Shown in pieces: positions 1 to 7,947 of a stretch of DNA of 37,728 nt. The stretch's first letter is position 1. Each line of letters begins with the position of its first letter. A model generated the notes under the pieces. The model was not told the origin of the DNA and ran no database searches. It saw only the letters and a list, made by a program, of their open reading frames with translations. Made by a program: the position numbers and the translations under genes. Source of the stretch: Hydrogenophaga sp. (GTDB lineage: Bacteria; Pseudomonadota; Gammaproteobacteria; Burkholderiales; Burkholderiaceae_C). Where the stretch lies: NCBI GenBank assembly GCA_018993155.1, contig JAGKSX010000113.1, positions 1-37,728 of the forward strand. The letters are read 5' to 3'.

Positions 1-208
1 GCGCGAAACGCAGACGGGCCGGTGGCCCGGCGAGGCTTCGCAACGCGGCGCATGGCCTTTTTGGCCGCAACCCGAAGGGAATGGGTTGAAAACAGCGCCA
101 CTCTTCGTTGCACTCCTAGGCCAGACATCCAGTCTGGCCGTCGTCGCGCGCCTCGATTGGCGCTGTTTTCAACCCACTCGCACTTGAAAAAAATAGTGTG
201 AATAGGCC
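1..208. other. Non-coding flank, no gene recognised
   Basis: No recognisable gene lies here. The forward frame starting at base 1 stays open to a TGA at 199-201, but the peptide has no family resemblance and runs through the inverted repeat at 82-176, so it is probably not coding. The stretch lies just 3' of the M61 protease gene, which is read leftward and ends at 209. Confidence 0.5.
82..176. repeat. Large nested inverted repeat
   Basis: Bases 82-100 and 158-176 are perfect 19-base reverse complements of each other, beginning TGGGTTGAAAAC and TGGCGCTGTTTT. Inside the loop a second perfect 8-base inverted repeat, GGCCAGAC (119-126) and GTCTGGCC (132-139), has a 5-base loop. The whole could fold as a long stem with an apical hairpin on either strand. 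It lies 3' of the leftward M61 gene. It could be a dispersed intergenic palindromic element, a small structured RNA or a transcript-end structure. No U-run makes it an obvious intrinsic terminator. The pairing is seen directly; the role is unknown. Confidence 0.75.
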
Positions 209-1975
209 CTAGTTCAGCCAGCTGGCGAGCTTGGGCGCATCGCCCACCGCCAGCCGCACGGTGAAGGACTCGGTGGGCCAGTCCAGCGGCAGGCGCAGCA
301 GGCGCTTGTCGCGCGAGACCAGCGCGGTCAGCCTGGCGCGCCGCGCGCGCAGGGGGGGCAGTTCGTCGAGCTTGTGGAGGCGCCAGGCCTCGGCCTCGCC
401 GCCGCGCTGCTCGGGCGCGAACTCCACGCCCAGCCACTCGTCGTTCGCGGCCATGCCGGCGGCCTCGGCCGCGCCGCCGCGCAGCACGGTCTTGAGCACC
501 ACGCCGCCCCCGGTCTCGCTCACGCGCAGGCCGAGTTGCTGCGCCAGCGGCGCCTTGTCGTGCGAGACCTTCACACCGTGGTCTTGCAGCAGCGAGGGCA
601 GGGGCAGCTCGTCGGTGCTGTGCACCCAGGCTGCGATCTCGCCTTCGTAACTGCGTTGGCCCAGGCGCTTGAGCGCACGCAGCACGTCGGCCTCGCGCAT
701 CGGGCCGCCTTCGCAGCGCTGCCAGAGTTCGCGCATCACCGCGTCGAGCGAGCCGTGGCCTTCGGTGCGCAGCGTGAGGTCCAGGCACAGCGCCACCAGC
801 GAGCCCTTGGTGTAGTAGCTCACCGTCGCGTTGGGCGTGTTCTCGTTCATGCGGTAGTACTTCACCCAGGCATCGAAGCTGGCCTCGGCGACGGTCTGCA
901 CCAGGCGGCCCGGCGTCTGCTGCACCTGGTTGAGGGTCTTGGCCACCAGCTGCAGGTAGGTCGCGTCGTCGATCAGCCCGGCGCGGCGCAGCATGAGATC
1001 GTCGTAGTAGCTGGTGAAACCTTCGAAGAACCAGAGCAGCTCGGTGTGGTTCTCGCGGTCGTAGTCGTAGCGCGCGAACTCGGCCGGGCGCAGGCGCTTG
1101 ACGTTCCAGGTGTGGAAGTACTCGTGGCTGATCAGGCCCAGCAGCGTGGTGTAGCCGTCCGTGGCCTTGAGGGGGGCGGGCTTTTCGCCCGGCGCGGGGG
1201 CGCGCGGCAGGTCGGCGCGCTGGCAGATCAGCGCGGTGGAGTTGCGGTGCTCCAGGCCGCCGTAGCCGTCGGCGCTGGCGTACAGCATGAACACGTAGCG
1301 CGAGAAAGGCGGGGGCTGCTGGCCGTGCCAGAAGGCGATCTGCGTCTCGCAGATCCTGCGGGTGTCTTCGATCAGGCGCTCGCCATCCATCCACTCGCCC
1401 GCACCGGCCACCACGAAGCGGTGCTCCACCCCGCCGGCGGTGAAGCTGGCGCTCCAGAAGCGGCCCATTTCCACCGGGCAGTCGGCGAGCTCGTCGTAAC
1501 CCTCGGCGAGGTAGTGGCCGAAGCCCTGGGCGTCCACGGTCTGCGGCGTCAGGCCGGTGGCGACCTGCCAGCCGGCGGTGGCCTCGCTGGTCAACAGCTC
1601 CAGCGCGTGCGGCGTGTCCTCCTGGCCGAGCACGCGCAGGCACAGGCTGGTGGCGTTGAAGAAACCGCGCGAGGCGTCGAGGAAGGCGGTGCGCACCGAG
1701 GCGTCGAAGGCATACACCTCATACCGCAGTTCCAGTGGCTCGCCGGCCTCGGCCTGGGCCTGCCAGCGGTGTTTGTCGAGCTGCCTGAGGGCGACGGGTT
1801 GCCCGTTCTGCCAGGCGCGCAGTTGTTGCAGGTTCTGCGAGAACTCGCGCACCAGGTAGCTGCCCGGTATCCACACCGGCAGGGCCACGCGCTGGTTCTT
1901 CGCGGGCTGCTCGATGCGCAGCGTCACGGCGAACAGGTGGGCGTGCGCGCTGAGCACCGAGACGGTGTAGCGCAC
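209..1975 (-). CDS. M61 family metallopeptidase with PDZ domain
   Basis: Predicted zinc aminopeptidase of the M61 (glycyl aminopeptidase) family, about 588 residues. The zinc motif HEYFH is at about 284-288, followed by TWNVKRLRP. The downstream WFFEGFTSYYDD supplies the third zinc ligand (Glu). The N-terminal part contains LPVWIPGSYLVREFS, typical of the family's beta domain, and the C-terminal ~120 residues look like a PDZ domain. No clear signal peptide is seen, so a cytoplasmic location is likely. The chosen start is GTG at 1975, giving VRYTVSVLSAHAHLF. A TTG at 2020 overlapping the dsbC stop is a possible alternative, but the residues it adds are Arg/Ala-rich and look non-native. The gene lies directly downstream of dsbC on the same strand, so cotranscription is likely. 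Confidence 0.9.
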   Translation of the reverse strand: MRYTVSVLSAHAHLFAVTLRIEQPAKNQRVALPVWIPGSYLVREFSQNLQQLRAWQNGQPVALRQLDKHRWQAQAEAGEPLELRYEVYAFDASVRTAFLDASRGFFNATSLCLRVLGQEDTPHALELLTSEATAGWQVATGLTPQTVDAQGFGHYLAEGYDELADCPVEMGRFWSASFTAGGVEHRFVVAGAGEWMDGERLIEDTRRICETQIAFWHGQQPPPFSRYVFMLYASADGYGGLEHRNSTALICQRADLPRAPAPGEKPAPLKATDGYTTLLGLISHEYFHTWNVKRLRPAEFARYDYDRENHTELLWFFEGFTSYYDDLMLRRAGLIDDATYLQLVAKTLNQVQQTPGRLVQTVAEASFDAWVKYYRMNENTPNATVSYYTKGSLVALCLDLTLRTEGHGSLDAVMRELWQRCEGGPMREADVLRALKRLGQRSYEGEIAAWVHSTDELPLPSLLQDHGVKVSHDKAPLAQQLGLRVSETGGGVVLKTVLRGGAAEAAGMAANDEWLGVEFAPEQRGGEAEAWRLHKLDELPPLRARRARLTALVSRDKRLLRLPLDWPTESFTVRLAVGDAPKLASWLN

Positions 1976-2016
1976 GCCTGCGTTGCGCGCGGCCTTGGCC
2001 GCCCTGGCGCGGGTGC

Positions 2017-2730
2017 TCAAGGCTTGGCTTCCGCGAGCTGTTTCTCGATCTGCTCGGCACCGATGGCGCCGGGCACGCGCGTGCCGTTGGCGAAGATGAT
2101 GGTCGGGGTGCCGGTGATGCGGGCCTTCTTCCCGAACTCGAAGTTGCGCGCCACGGCGGCCGCGTCGCAAGTCGCCGAAGGCGGGGTCACGTCGCGCACC
2201 ATCCAGTCGATGAAGGTCTTGCCCTTGTCCTTGGCGCACCAGATGTTGCGCGACTTCTCACCCGAGTCGGCGCTCAGGATCGGGTACAGGAACACGTGCA
2301 CCGTCACGTTGTCGATCTTCATCAGGTCGCGTTCGAAGCGCTTGCAGTAGCCGCAGTTGGGGTCCTCGAACACCGCCAGCTTGCGCTTGCCGTTGCCGCG
2401 CACGATGGTGAAGGCGTCTTTCAGCGGCAGGTCCTTGAAGGCAATGGCGGTGAGCTTGTCCATGCGTTGCTCGGTCAGGTCCACGCGGGCCTTGGTGTCG
2501 ATCATCGAACCCTGGATCAGGTAGTTGCCCTCGGCGTCGGTGTAGAACAGCTCGCTCTGGTTGACGCGCACCTCGTAGATGCCCGGCATGGGCGTCTTGC
2601 TGACCTCGTCGATGGCCGGCAGGTTGGGCAGGCGCTCGGCCAGGTTCTTGCGGATGGTGGCTTCCTGGGCGATGGCGGCCATCGACAGGGCGGCCAAGGC
2701 CGCGATCAGGAGGGATTTGAAGAGTTTCAT
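2017..2730 (-). CDS. dsbC: Thiol:disulfide interchange protein DsbC
   Basis: Periplasmic disulfide isomerase of 237 residues, the normal length for DsbC. Residues 1-22 form a signal peptide (MKLFKSLLIAALAALSMAAI, cleavage after AQ). The N-terminal dimerisation domain is followed by a thioredoxin fold with the redox motif CGYC at 126-129 and a cis-proline loop in TGTPTIIF. It reshuffles wrong disulfides in exported proteins and is kept reduced by DsbD in known systems; no dsbD is visible here. It is followed closely by the M61 protease gene and preceded by the UbiH-like gene about 50 bases away, all leftward, so the three may share a transcript. Confidence 0.95.
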   Translation of the reverse strand: MKLFKSLLIAALAALSMAAIAQEATIRKNLAERLPNLPAIDEVSKTPMPGIYEVRVNQSELFYTDAEGNYLIQGSMIDTKARVDLTEQRMDKLTAIAFKDLPLKDAFTIVRGNGKRKLAVFEDPNCGYCKRFERDLMKIDNVTVHVFLYPILSADSGEKSRNIWCAKDKGKTFIDWMVRDVTPPSATCDAAAVARNFEFGKKARITGTPTIIFANGTRVPGAIGAEQIEKQLAEAKP

Positions 2731-2779
2731 CGTGGGAGCCTTGGAGGGCGTGCGGGATTCGAAAGGGTGAAAAGGGGCT

Positions 2780-3949
2780 TCAGAGGTGCGGCTGGCCCAT
2801 GGCCTGGCGGGCGATCCAGCGCTTGAGCGGGCCGCTGCGGTCGAAGCCGTTCAGGCCCCAGTTGCGCAGCGCCTGCACACGGGAGTCGCCATGGGCGAAC
2901 AGGCCGAACAGGCCGTCGGTGACCCAGCCCATGGCGCCCACTTCGGCGGCGCGCGCGCGCTCGTAGCGGCGCAGCAGCTTGAGGTCGCCCAGCTCGCGCC
3001 AGTACTCGCGCTGCTGCAGCACGCGCGCCAGCTCGGCGGCGTCGGCCAGGCCCACGTTCAGGCCCTGGCCCGCCAGCGGGTGCATGGCGTGCGCCGCGTC
3101 GCCGGCCAGCGCCACGCCGCCCTGGGCGGTGCGGGCGATCCAGCGTTGGGCGCGCGAGAGTTCGAGGGGCCAGGCCTGGGCGGGGCTTTCCATGTGCATG
3201 TGGCCCAGGGCCTGGGCGCAGCGCGCCTGCACGGCCTGGGTGAAGGTGGTCGGGTCGGCTTGCAGCCAGGCGTCGGCCTGCTGTGCAGGGACAGACCAGA
3301 CCAGCGCCACGGAGTTCCCGAACGCGCCGCCCAGGGGCAGCAGGGCCATCACCTCGCCGTTGGAAAACCACTGCCGGGCGATGCCGCCGTGCGGCTGGTC
3401 GCAGCGCAGCCGCGCGGCCACCGCCTTGTGCGGGTAGGGGCGCACGTCGAATTCCAGGCCCAGCTCCGCGCGCGTCTGGCTGCGCTTGCCCTCGCACACC
3501 ACCGTCAGGGCGGCGTTGGGCGCTTCGCTCACGCGCTCGATGCCGCCCTGGAAACCGATCGCGTCGGACAGGCGCTGCTCCAGCGCGGGCACGTCCACGA
3601 TCCAGGTCAGCGCGTCCGCGCCCTGGTCGTCGGCCGAGAACTGCAGCTCGCCGCCGTCGTCGCCCCACACCTGCATGGCGCTCACCGGGGTGATGGGGGG
3701 CACGCGGTCGTCCTGCGGGTCGGCCTCGGGCCAGGCGCGCACCGAGCGCAGCACGTCGCGCGAGGCGGCGTTGATCGCGTAGGCGCGCACGTCGGGGGTG
3801 TCCTGCGGGCCGCGTGGCGCGCCGACCAGGGCCACGCGCAGGCGGTCGCGGGCCAGCAGCAGGGCCAGGGTCTGGCCCACTACGCCGGCCCCTCGGATGG
3901 CGACGTCGAAACGCCGGGCGGAGCCGGTGCGGGGGGCAGGGGAGTTCAT
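2780..3949 (-). CDS. UbiH/COQ6-type FAD-dependent monooxygenase
   Basis: Flavoprotein hydroxylase of 389 residues in the UbiH/UbiF/VisC/COQ6 family, which hydroxylates the ubiquinone ring precursor. The Rossmann motif GAGVVGQ lies near the N terminus (DVAIRGAGVVGQTLALLLA). The family signature GDAAHAMHPLAGQGLNVG lies in the C-terminal third and binds FAD. The start is ATG at 3949 (MNSPAPRTGSARRFD); upstream in-frame codons run antisense through the MOSC gene and were discarded. The exact ring position cannot be assigned from sequence, so no symbol is given. It is divergent from the MOSC gene, with 78 bases between them that must hold both promoters. Confidence 0.88.
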   Translation of the reverse strand: MNSPAPRTGSARRFDVAIRGAGVVGQTLALLLARDRLRVALVGAPRGPQDTPDVRAYAINAASRDVLRSVRAWPEADPQDDRVPPITPVSAMQVWGDDGGELQFSADDQGADALTWIVDVPALEQRLSDAIGFQGGIERVSEAPNAALTVVCEGKRSQTRAELGLEFDVRPYPHKAVAARLRCDQPHGGIARQWFSNGEVMALLPLGGAFGNSVALVWSVPAQQADAWLQADPTTFTQAVQARCAQALGHMHMESPAQAWPLELSRAQRWIARTAQGGVALAGDAAHAMHPLAGQGLNVGLADAAELARVLQQREYWRELGDLKLLRRYERARAAEVGAMGWVTDGLFGLFAHGDSRVQALRNWGLNGFDRSGPLKRWIARQAMGQPHL

Positions 3950-4027
3950 GAGGGGGATTCTAGGAGCAGGGCACAATCCGGGCCTTCCCCCGGGCGATAC
4001 CCGGTACTCCCATCCTGACCATCCACC

Positions 4028-4903
4028 ATGAGTGCTGAACCCCTTGCCGCCGACGTGCAGGCCACCATCGCCCAGCTCTGGGTCTACCCGGTCAAGTCCT
4101 GCGCTGGCATTTCGCTGACCGAGGCCGAGCTGACCGACACCGGCCTGCTGTACGACCGCGCCTGGATGGTGGTGGACGCGGACGGCGAGTTCGTGACCCA
4201 GCGCGAGCTGCCCCGCATGGCGCTCATCCAGACCGCTTTCAAGATGGGCCAGCTGGTGCTGCGCGCCCCCGGCATGCTCGCGCTGCACCTGGCGCTGGAC
4301 GCGGCCGAAGGCCCGCTCAAGGTGCGCGTGTGGGACGACGAGGTGCAGGCCTATGACATGGGCGATCTGGCCGCGCAGTGGTTCAGCGATTTCCTCGGGC
4401 AGCCCCTGCGCCTGGCGCGCTTCGACCCCGAGGTGCGGCGCGTGTGCAGTCTGAAGTGGACCGGGGGCCGCGAGGCCGTCACGCAGTTCGCCGACGGTTT
4501 CAGCCTGCTGGTGACCAGCACCGCGTCGCTGGACGAACTCAACAGCCGCCTGGGCGCGGCCGGCCACGGGTCGGTGGAGATGCTGCGTTTCCGGCCCAAC
4601 GTCGTGCTGGCCGGCGTCGAAGCGCACGACGAAGACCGCGTGGGCGCGATGCGCATCGGCACCGGGGACGGCGCGTCCGCGCTGATCGAACCGGTCAAGC
4701 CCTGCGGGCGCTGTCCCATTCCCAACATCGACCCCGCGACCGCCACCTCCAGCCCCGAGGTGAACGACACGCTGCAGGTCTACCGGCAGGACCCGCGCCT
4801 CAACGGCGCCATCACCTTCGGCATGAACGCCATCGTTCTCGAAGGCGACGGGCAGGTGCTGCGGGTCGGTCAGCCTGTGAGCGCCGACTGGAAATTCGAC
4901 TGA
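4028..4903 (+). CDS. MOSC domain-containing protein (YcbX-like)
   Basis: A 291-residue protein with an N-terminal beta-barrel MOSC_N domain (LWVYPVKSCAGISLTEAEL, then DRAWMVVDADG) followed by a MOSC domain holding the conserved segment EPVKPCGRCPIPNID. The Cys residues there are the usual molybdenum-cofactor sulfur site. YcbX-type proteins detoxify N-hydroxylated compounds together with a reductase. This protein ends soon after the MOSC domain and lacks the C-terminal ferredoxin domain of E. coli YcbX, so its electron partner would be separate. It converges with the amidohydrolase gene, with only 2 bases between the two stop codons and no visible terminator. Confidence 0.88.
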   Translation: MSAEPLAADVQATIAQLWVYPVKSCAGISLTEAELTDTGLLYDRAWMVVDADGEFVTQRELPRMALIQTAFKMGQLVLRAPGMLALHLALDAAEGPLKVRVWDDEVQAYDMGDLAAQWFSDFLGQPLRLARFDPEVRRVCSLKWTGGREAVTQFADGFSLLVTSTASLDELNSRLGAAGHGSVEMLRFRPNVVLAGVEAHDEDRVGAMRIGTGDGASALIEPVKPCGRCPIPNIDPATATSSPEVNDTLQVYRQDPRLNGAITFGMNAIVLEGDGQVLRVGQPVSADWKFD

Positions 4904-4905
4904 AC

Positions 4906-5784
4906 TCAGCCCTGGGCTGATCGTGGCGGGGCGGCCTGCTCGTTCGCGTAGCGCGCCAGCGTGGCCGCCAGTTCGCCCAGGTCGCGCTGCACCGTGGCAA
5001 AACTGGCATTGCGCTCCCGGGTGATCTCGTCCATGTACACCGGGCGGCGGACCTCGATCTGCAGGCTGTGGCGCCGCTGCGCGGGCTGGCCGATGCGCGC
5101 GATCAGCTGCACGCCCTTGTACGGGTCGTTGCGGGCCACCGTGTAGCCGCGCGAGCGCAGTTCGCGCTCCACCAGGTCGACAAACGCCGGGTCGCAGGTG
5201 GTGCCGTCGCGGTCGCCGAGCACGAAGTCAGCCAGTGGGCGGGTGCTGCGGATCTGGAGCCGCTCGTAGGCGTTGTCGGGCATGGAGTGCAGGTTCAGGT
5301 GCCAGAGCGCGCCGAAGCGGTCCATGGTCTCGTCGATGCATTGCGACAGGGCCGCGTGGTACGGGCGGTAGCAGTGGGCGATGCGCGCCTGCACCTCCGC
5401 CACGGTGAGCCGGCGGCGGTAGATCGGCGTGCTGGCGTCGATGTTGCGCCACACCAGGCCGAACCCCAGGCGGGTCTTCTCGCTCGGGTTCAGCGGCGCC
5501 GGCCATGGGCCGTCGAGCAGGTCCGGGTCGAGGTCGTCCTCCGAGCGGTTGCAATCGATGTAGGTGCGGGGAAAGTGGGCCGCCAGCAGGCTGCCGCCCA
5601 CCGAGGGCACCGCCGCCCACAGCGCGTCCACATGGGTGTCCTCGCCGCGCCGCAGCAGCGCCCGCGGCACGGCGTGGTCGTAGTCCGCCGGGTAGTTGGT
5701 GCCGCTGTGGGGCGAGTCGCACACCAGGGGCACGGGCGTGGCGACGGGGCGGTGCAGCGTGAACGGCGGCGCGTCGATCGGCAT
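4906..5784 (-). CDS. N-formylglutamate amidohydrolase family protein
   Basis: A 292-residue member of the N-formylglutamate amidohydrolase (FGase/HutG-like) family. Diagnostic segments are CDSPHSGTNYP near the N terminus, YIDCNRSEDDLDPDLL around residue 85, and NLHSMPD in the middle, which carry the metal and catalytic residues of the family. In histidine degradation such enzymes release formate and glutamate from N-formylglutamate. No other hut genes are present, so another N-acyl amino acid may be the substrate. It begins 3 bases after the Bug receptor gene ends, so the two are almost certainly one transcript and may act on the same compound (inference). Confidence 0.85.
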   Translation of the reverse strand: MPIDAPPFTLHRPVATPVPLVCDSPHSGTNYPADYDHAVPRALLRRGEDTHVDALWAAVPSVGGSLLAAHFPRTYIDCNRSEDDLDPDLLDGPWPAPLNPSEKTRLGFGLVWRNIDASTPIYRRRLTVAEVQARIAHCYRPYHAALSQCIDETMDRFGALWHLNLHSMPDNAYERLQIRSTRPLADFVLGDRDGTTCDPAFVDLVERELRSRGYTVARNDPYKGVQLIARIGQPAQRRHSLQIEVRRPVYMDEITRERNASFATVQRDLGELAATLARYANEQAAPPRSAQG

Positions 5785-5787
5785 GCG

Positions 5788-6771
5788 TCAGTCCACCGAA
5801 ATCTTGGCCATCTTGGCCACGCGCTCATAGCGCTCCATGGCCTGCTGGATCTGCTGGGCAAACGCCTCGGGTGTGCCGGGGATCAGCGTGGAGCCCGAGG
5901 CTTCCATCTGCTTGATGAACTCAGGGTGCTTCATGCCTTTGTGGATGGCGGCGTTGAGTCTGGCCACCACCTCGGGTGGCGTGCCTGCCGGCGCGACCAC
6001 GCCGAACCAGCCGCCACCGCCCATCTGGGGGAATCCAAGTTCGCCGTAGGTGGGCACCTCCGGCAGCGAGGGCGAGCGCTTCTCGCTCAGCACCGCCAGC
6101 GCGCGCAGCTTGCCGGACTGGATGTTCGGCAGGGCCGACGGCAGGTTGTCCGTGATGGCGGTCACCTGGCCCGCCATGGCGTCGGTCATGGCCTGCCCGG
6201 CGCCCTTGTAAGGCACGTGCAACAGGTTCATCTTGGACAGGGCCATGAAGTGCTCGATGTTGGCGTGGCCCAGGGAGCCGATGCCTGGCGAGGCGAAGCT
6301 GTACTTGCCCGGGTTGGCCTGGGCCAGGGCGATGAACGCCTTCATGTCCTTGGCCGGCGTGGCGGGATGCACCGCGAAGACGCTGGGCGTGGTCGCCACG
6401 TTGGTGATGGGCGCGAAGTCCTTCACCGGGTTGTAGCGCAGCTTGTTGCCATAGACCGCCGGGTTGCTGCCGTGCGTGCTGACGGTGGCCATGCCCAGGG
6501 TGTAGCCATCGGCCGGCGCGCGGGCGACGAATTCCATGCCCGTCGAGCCACCGGCGCCTGCCTTGTTCTCCACCACGATGGACTGGCCGAGCTCGCGACC
6601 GCCGTATTCGGCCACCAGGCGCGCGGCCAGGTCGGTCGAGCCGCCGGGGGCGAAGGGCACGATCAGCTTGATCGGCCGGTTGGGGTAGGCGGTCTGGGCC
6701 TGGGCGGCAGCGCCCAGAACGAGCGCGGTGGTCAGGGTCAGCGCGGTGCGCAGCAGGGTTCGGGTGGTCAT
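5788..6771 (-). CDS. Tripartite tricarboxylate transporter (Bug family) substrate-binding protein
   Basis: Periplasmic solute receptor of 327 residues, TctC/Bug family. It has an N-terminal signal peptide (MTTRTLLRTALTLTTALV, ending AQAQ), then YPNRPIKLIVPFAPGGSTD, the family's ligand-loop signature, and GPGIGSLGH-type and VPYKGAGQA-type loops in the middle. Start ATG at 6771 has a strong ribosome site (AGGAGGAG) 7 bases upstream. No membrane components (tctA/tctB) are nearby, which is common for Bug genes in Burkholderiales. It is cotranscribed with the amidohydrolase and divergent from a LysR gene, the usual arrangement for ligand-induced control. Confidence 0.93.
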   Translation of the reverse strand: MTTRTLLRTALTLTTALVLGAAAQAQTAYPNRPIKLIVPFAPGGSTDLAARLVAEYGGRELGQSIVVENKAGAGGSTGMEFVARAPADGYTLGMATVSTHGSNPAVYGNKLRYNPVKDFAPITNVATTPSVFAVHPATPAKDMKAFIALAQANPGKYSFASPGIGSLGHANIEHFMALSKMNLLHVPYKGAGQAMTDAMAGQVTAITDNLPSALPNIQSGKLRALAVLSEKRSPSLPEVPTYGELGFPQMGGGGWFGVVAPAGTPPEVVARLNAAIHKGMKHPEFIKQMEASGSTLIPGTPEAFAQQIQQAMERYERVAKMAKISVD

Positions 6772-6874
6772 GTGAGGTCTCCTCCTCGAAGATGGGAGTC
6801 GAAGGGTAGGAAATCCGACCAAGGCGGGCAAACGACATTTTCGCCGTGTGCGATGACATGATGTAATCAGCCGC
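6772..6874. promoter_or_regulatory. Divergent control region, Bug gene / LysR gene
   Basis: This 103-base spacer separates the divergent Bug receptor and LysR genes and should contain both promoters and the LysR binding site. The stretch just before the LysR start is AT-richer (GATGACATGATGTAATCAG), but no convincing symmetrical T-N11-A box could be fixed by eye. The function rests on gene arrangement rather than a motif. Confidence 0.45.
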
Positions 6875-7774
6875 ATGCGCATCCGAAGCCCGTCCCTGGT
6901 GGAACTGCACGCCTTCCTGGGCGTGGCCCGCCATGGCAACTTCCACCGTGCGGCCGACGAGCTTTGCGTGACCCAGGCGGCGGTGAGCCGCGCGGTGGCC
7001 CGGCTCGAGAAACACCTGGGTGTCCAGCTGCTGGATCGCGCGGCCAGCGGCGTGCGCCTGACACCGGCCGGCGCCGAACTGCGCCGCCAGGTGGAGGGAC
7101 CCGTGGCCGCGCTGGAGGCCGCGGCGGGCCAGGTCAGGGCCCTGCCCGAAGCCCTGCGGCTGCGCCTGTCCGTGGTGCCCAGCCTGGGCAATCTCTGGCT
7201 GATGCCGCGCCTGGAGGATTTCCGGCACCGCCACCCCGAGGTCGACATCGAGTTCCGCCAGTACCACCACGACGAGGACTTCACGCGCGCGGACGTGGAC
7301 CTGTGGGTGGCGCTCAAGGCGCGGGCCGGCAAGCACTGGCCCCGCCAGGTGGCGGCGCAATACCTCATCGGCCGCGAGATCGTGGCTGTGTGCGCGCCCG
7401 CGCTGGCGCAAGGCATCGACGGCGTGGACGCGCTGCTGAAGCTGCCCCTGCTGTACCACAGCAACTACCGCGACAACTGGGCCCTGTGGGCCGACGCCGT
7501 GGGCGGGCAGCTGCCGCCGCACTGGCGGGGGACGGGCTTCGACCTGGTCATGAACCTGATCGAAGCGGCCCGCGCGGGCATGGGCGTGGCGGTGGTCCAG
7601 CGCTGCATGGTGCAGGCCGAACTGGCCACCGGTCGCCTGGTCACCCCCGTGCCTGGCAGCGCCAACACCGGGCGGGGCTACTACCTGTGCCGCTCGCGTG
7701 CGACCGCCGGCTCCCGCGCGGTGGAGGCTTTCTCGCTCTGGGTGCGTGAACAGGCCCGGCGCGCGGGCGGCTGA
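6875..7774 (+). CDS. LysR family transcriptional regulator
   Basis: A 299-residue LysR-type regulator. The winged helix-turn-helix occupies about residues 9-66 (ELHAFLGVARHGNFHRAADE, then VTQAAVSRAVARLEKHLG), followed by LTPAGAELRRQVEG, the linker helix and a periplasmic-binding-protein-like effector domain. The overall form recalls the GcvA-like subgroup. It is transcribed away from the Bug/amidohydrolase pair, so it probably controls that pair in response to its ligand. No effector can be named. Confidence 0.92.
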   Translation: MRIRSPSLVELHAFLGVARHGNFHRAADELCVTQAAVSRAVARLEKHLGVQLLDRAASGVRLTPAGAELRRQVEGPVAALEAAAGQVRALPEALRLRLSVVPSLGNLWLMPRLEDFRHRHPEVDIEFRQYHHDEDFTRADVDLWVALKARAGKHWPRQVAAQYLIGREIVAVCAPALAQGIDGVDALLKLPLLYHSNYRDNWALWADAVGGQLPPHWRGTGFDLVMNLIEAARAGMGVAVVQRCMVQAELATGRLVTPVPGSANTGRGYYLCRSRATAGSRAVEAFSLWVREQARRAGG

Positions 7775-7947
7775 GCGTTCGGGACGCTTCAGGGCGAGAT
7801 ATTCACCCATCAGTACAATCGACACCCGTTTCCCCTTGGCAGGACGAGGACAACGTCCTTACGTAACCCGGTACCTTCACCTCGGTTCGCAGCACTGCCA
7901 GACAGGCGCTGCACAGCGCCACAGGGGTTGATTCATAAGGAATTTCC
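7775..7947 (+). promoter_or_regulatory. ychF promoter candidate and leader with hairpin
   Basis: TACAAT at 7814-7819 is a good -10 match, although the upstream TTCAGG (7788-7793) is 20 bases away, so the -35 is poor. If used, it leaves a leader of about 120 bases before ychF. The leader contains a perfect 6-bp hairpin, GGCGCT (7905-7910) and AGCGCC (7915-7920), about 27 bases before the start codon, and an AAGGAA ribosome site. No known riboswitch was recognised. Confidence 0.4.

Noticed and set aside
1976-2020. TTG start at 2020 for the M61 protease
   Set aside because: It overlaps the dsbC stop neatly, but the added residues are Arg/Ala-rich and unlike the family's N terminus; GTG 1975 fits better.
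374-2350. 658-codon forward open frame opposite the M61 protease and dsbC
   Set aside because: Low-complexity Ala/Gly/His/Arg-rich peptide antisense to two well-supported genes; a by-product of high GC codon usage.
6772-6874. Definite LysR T-N11-A box
   Set aside because: No symmetrical site stood out clearly enough by eye to be placed.
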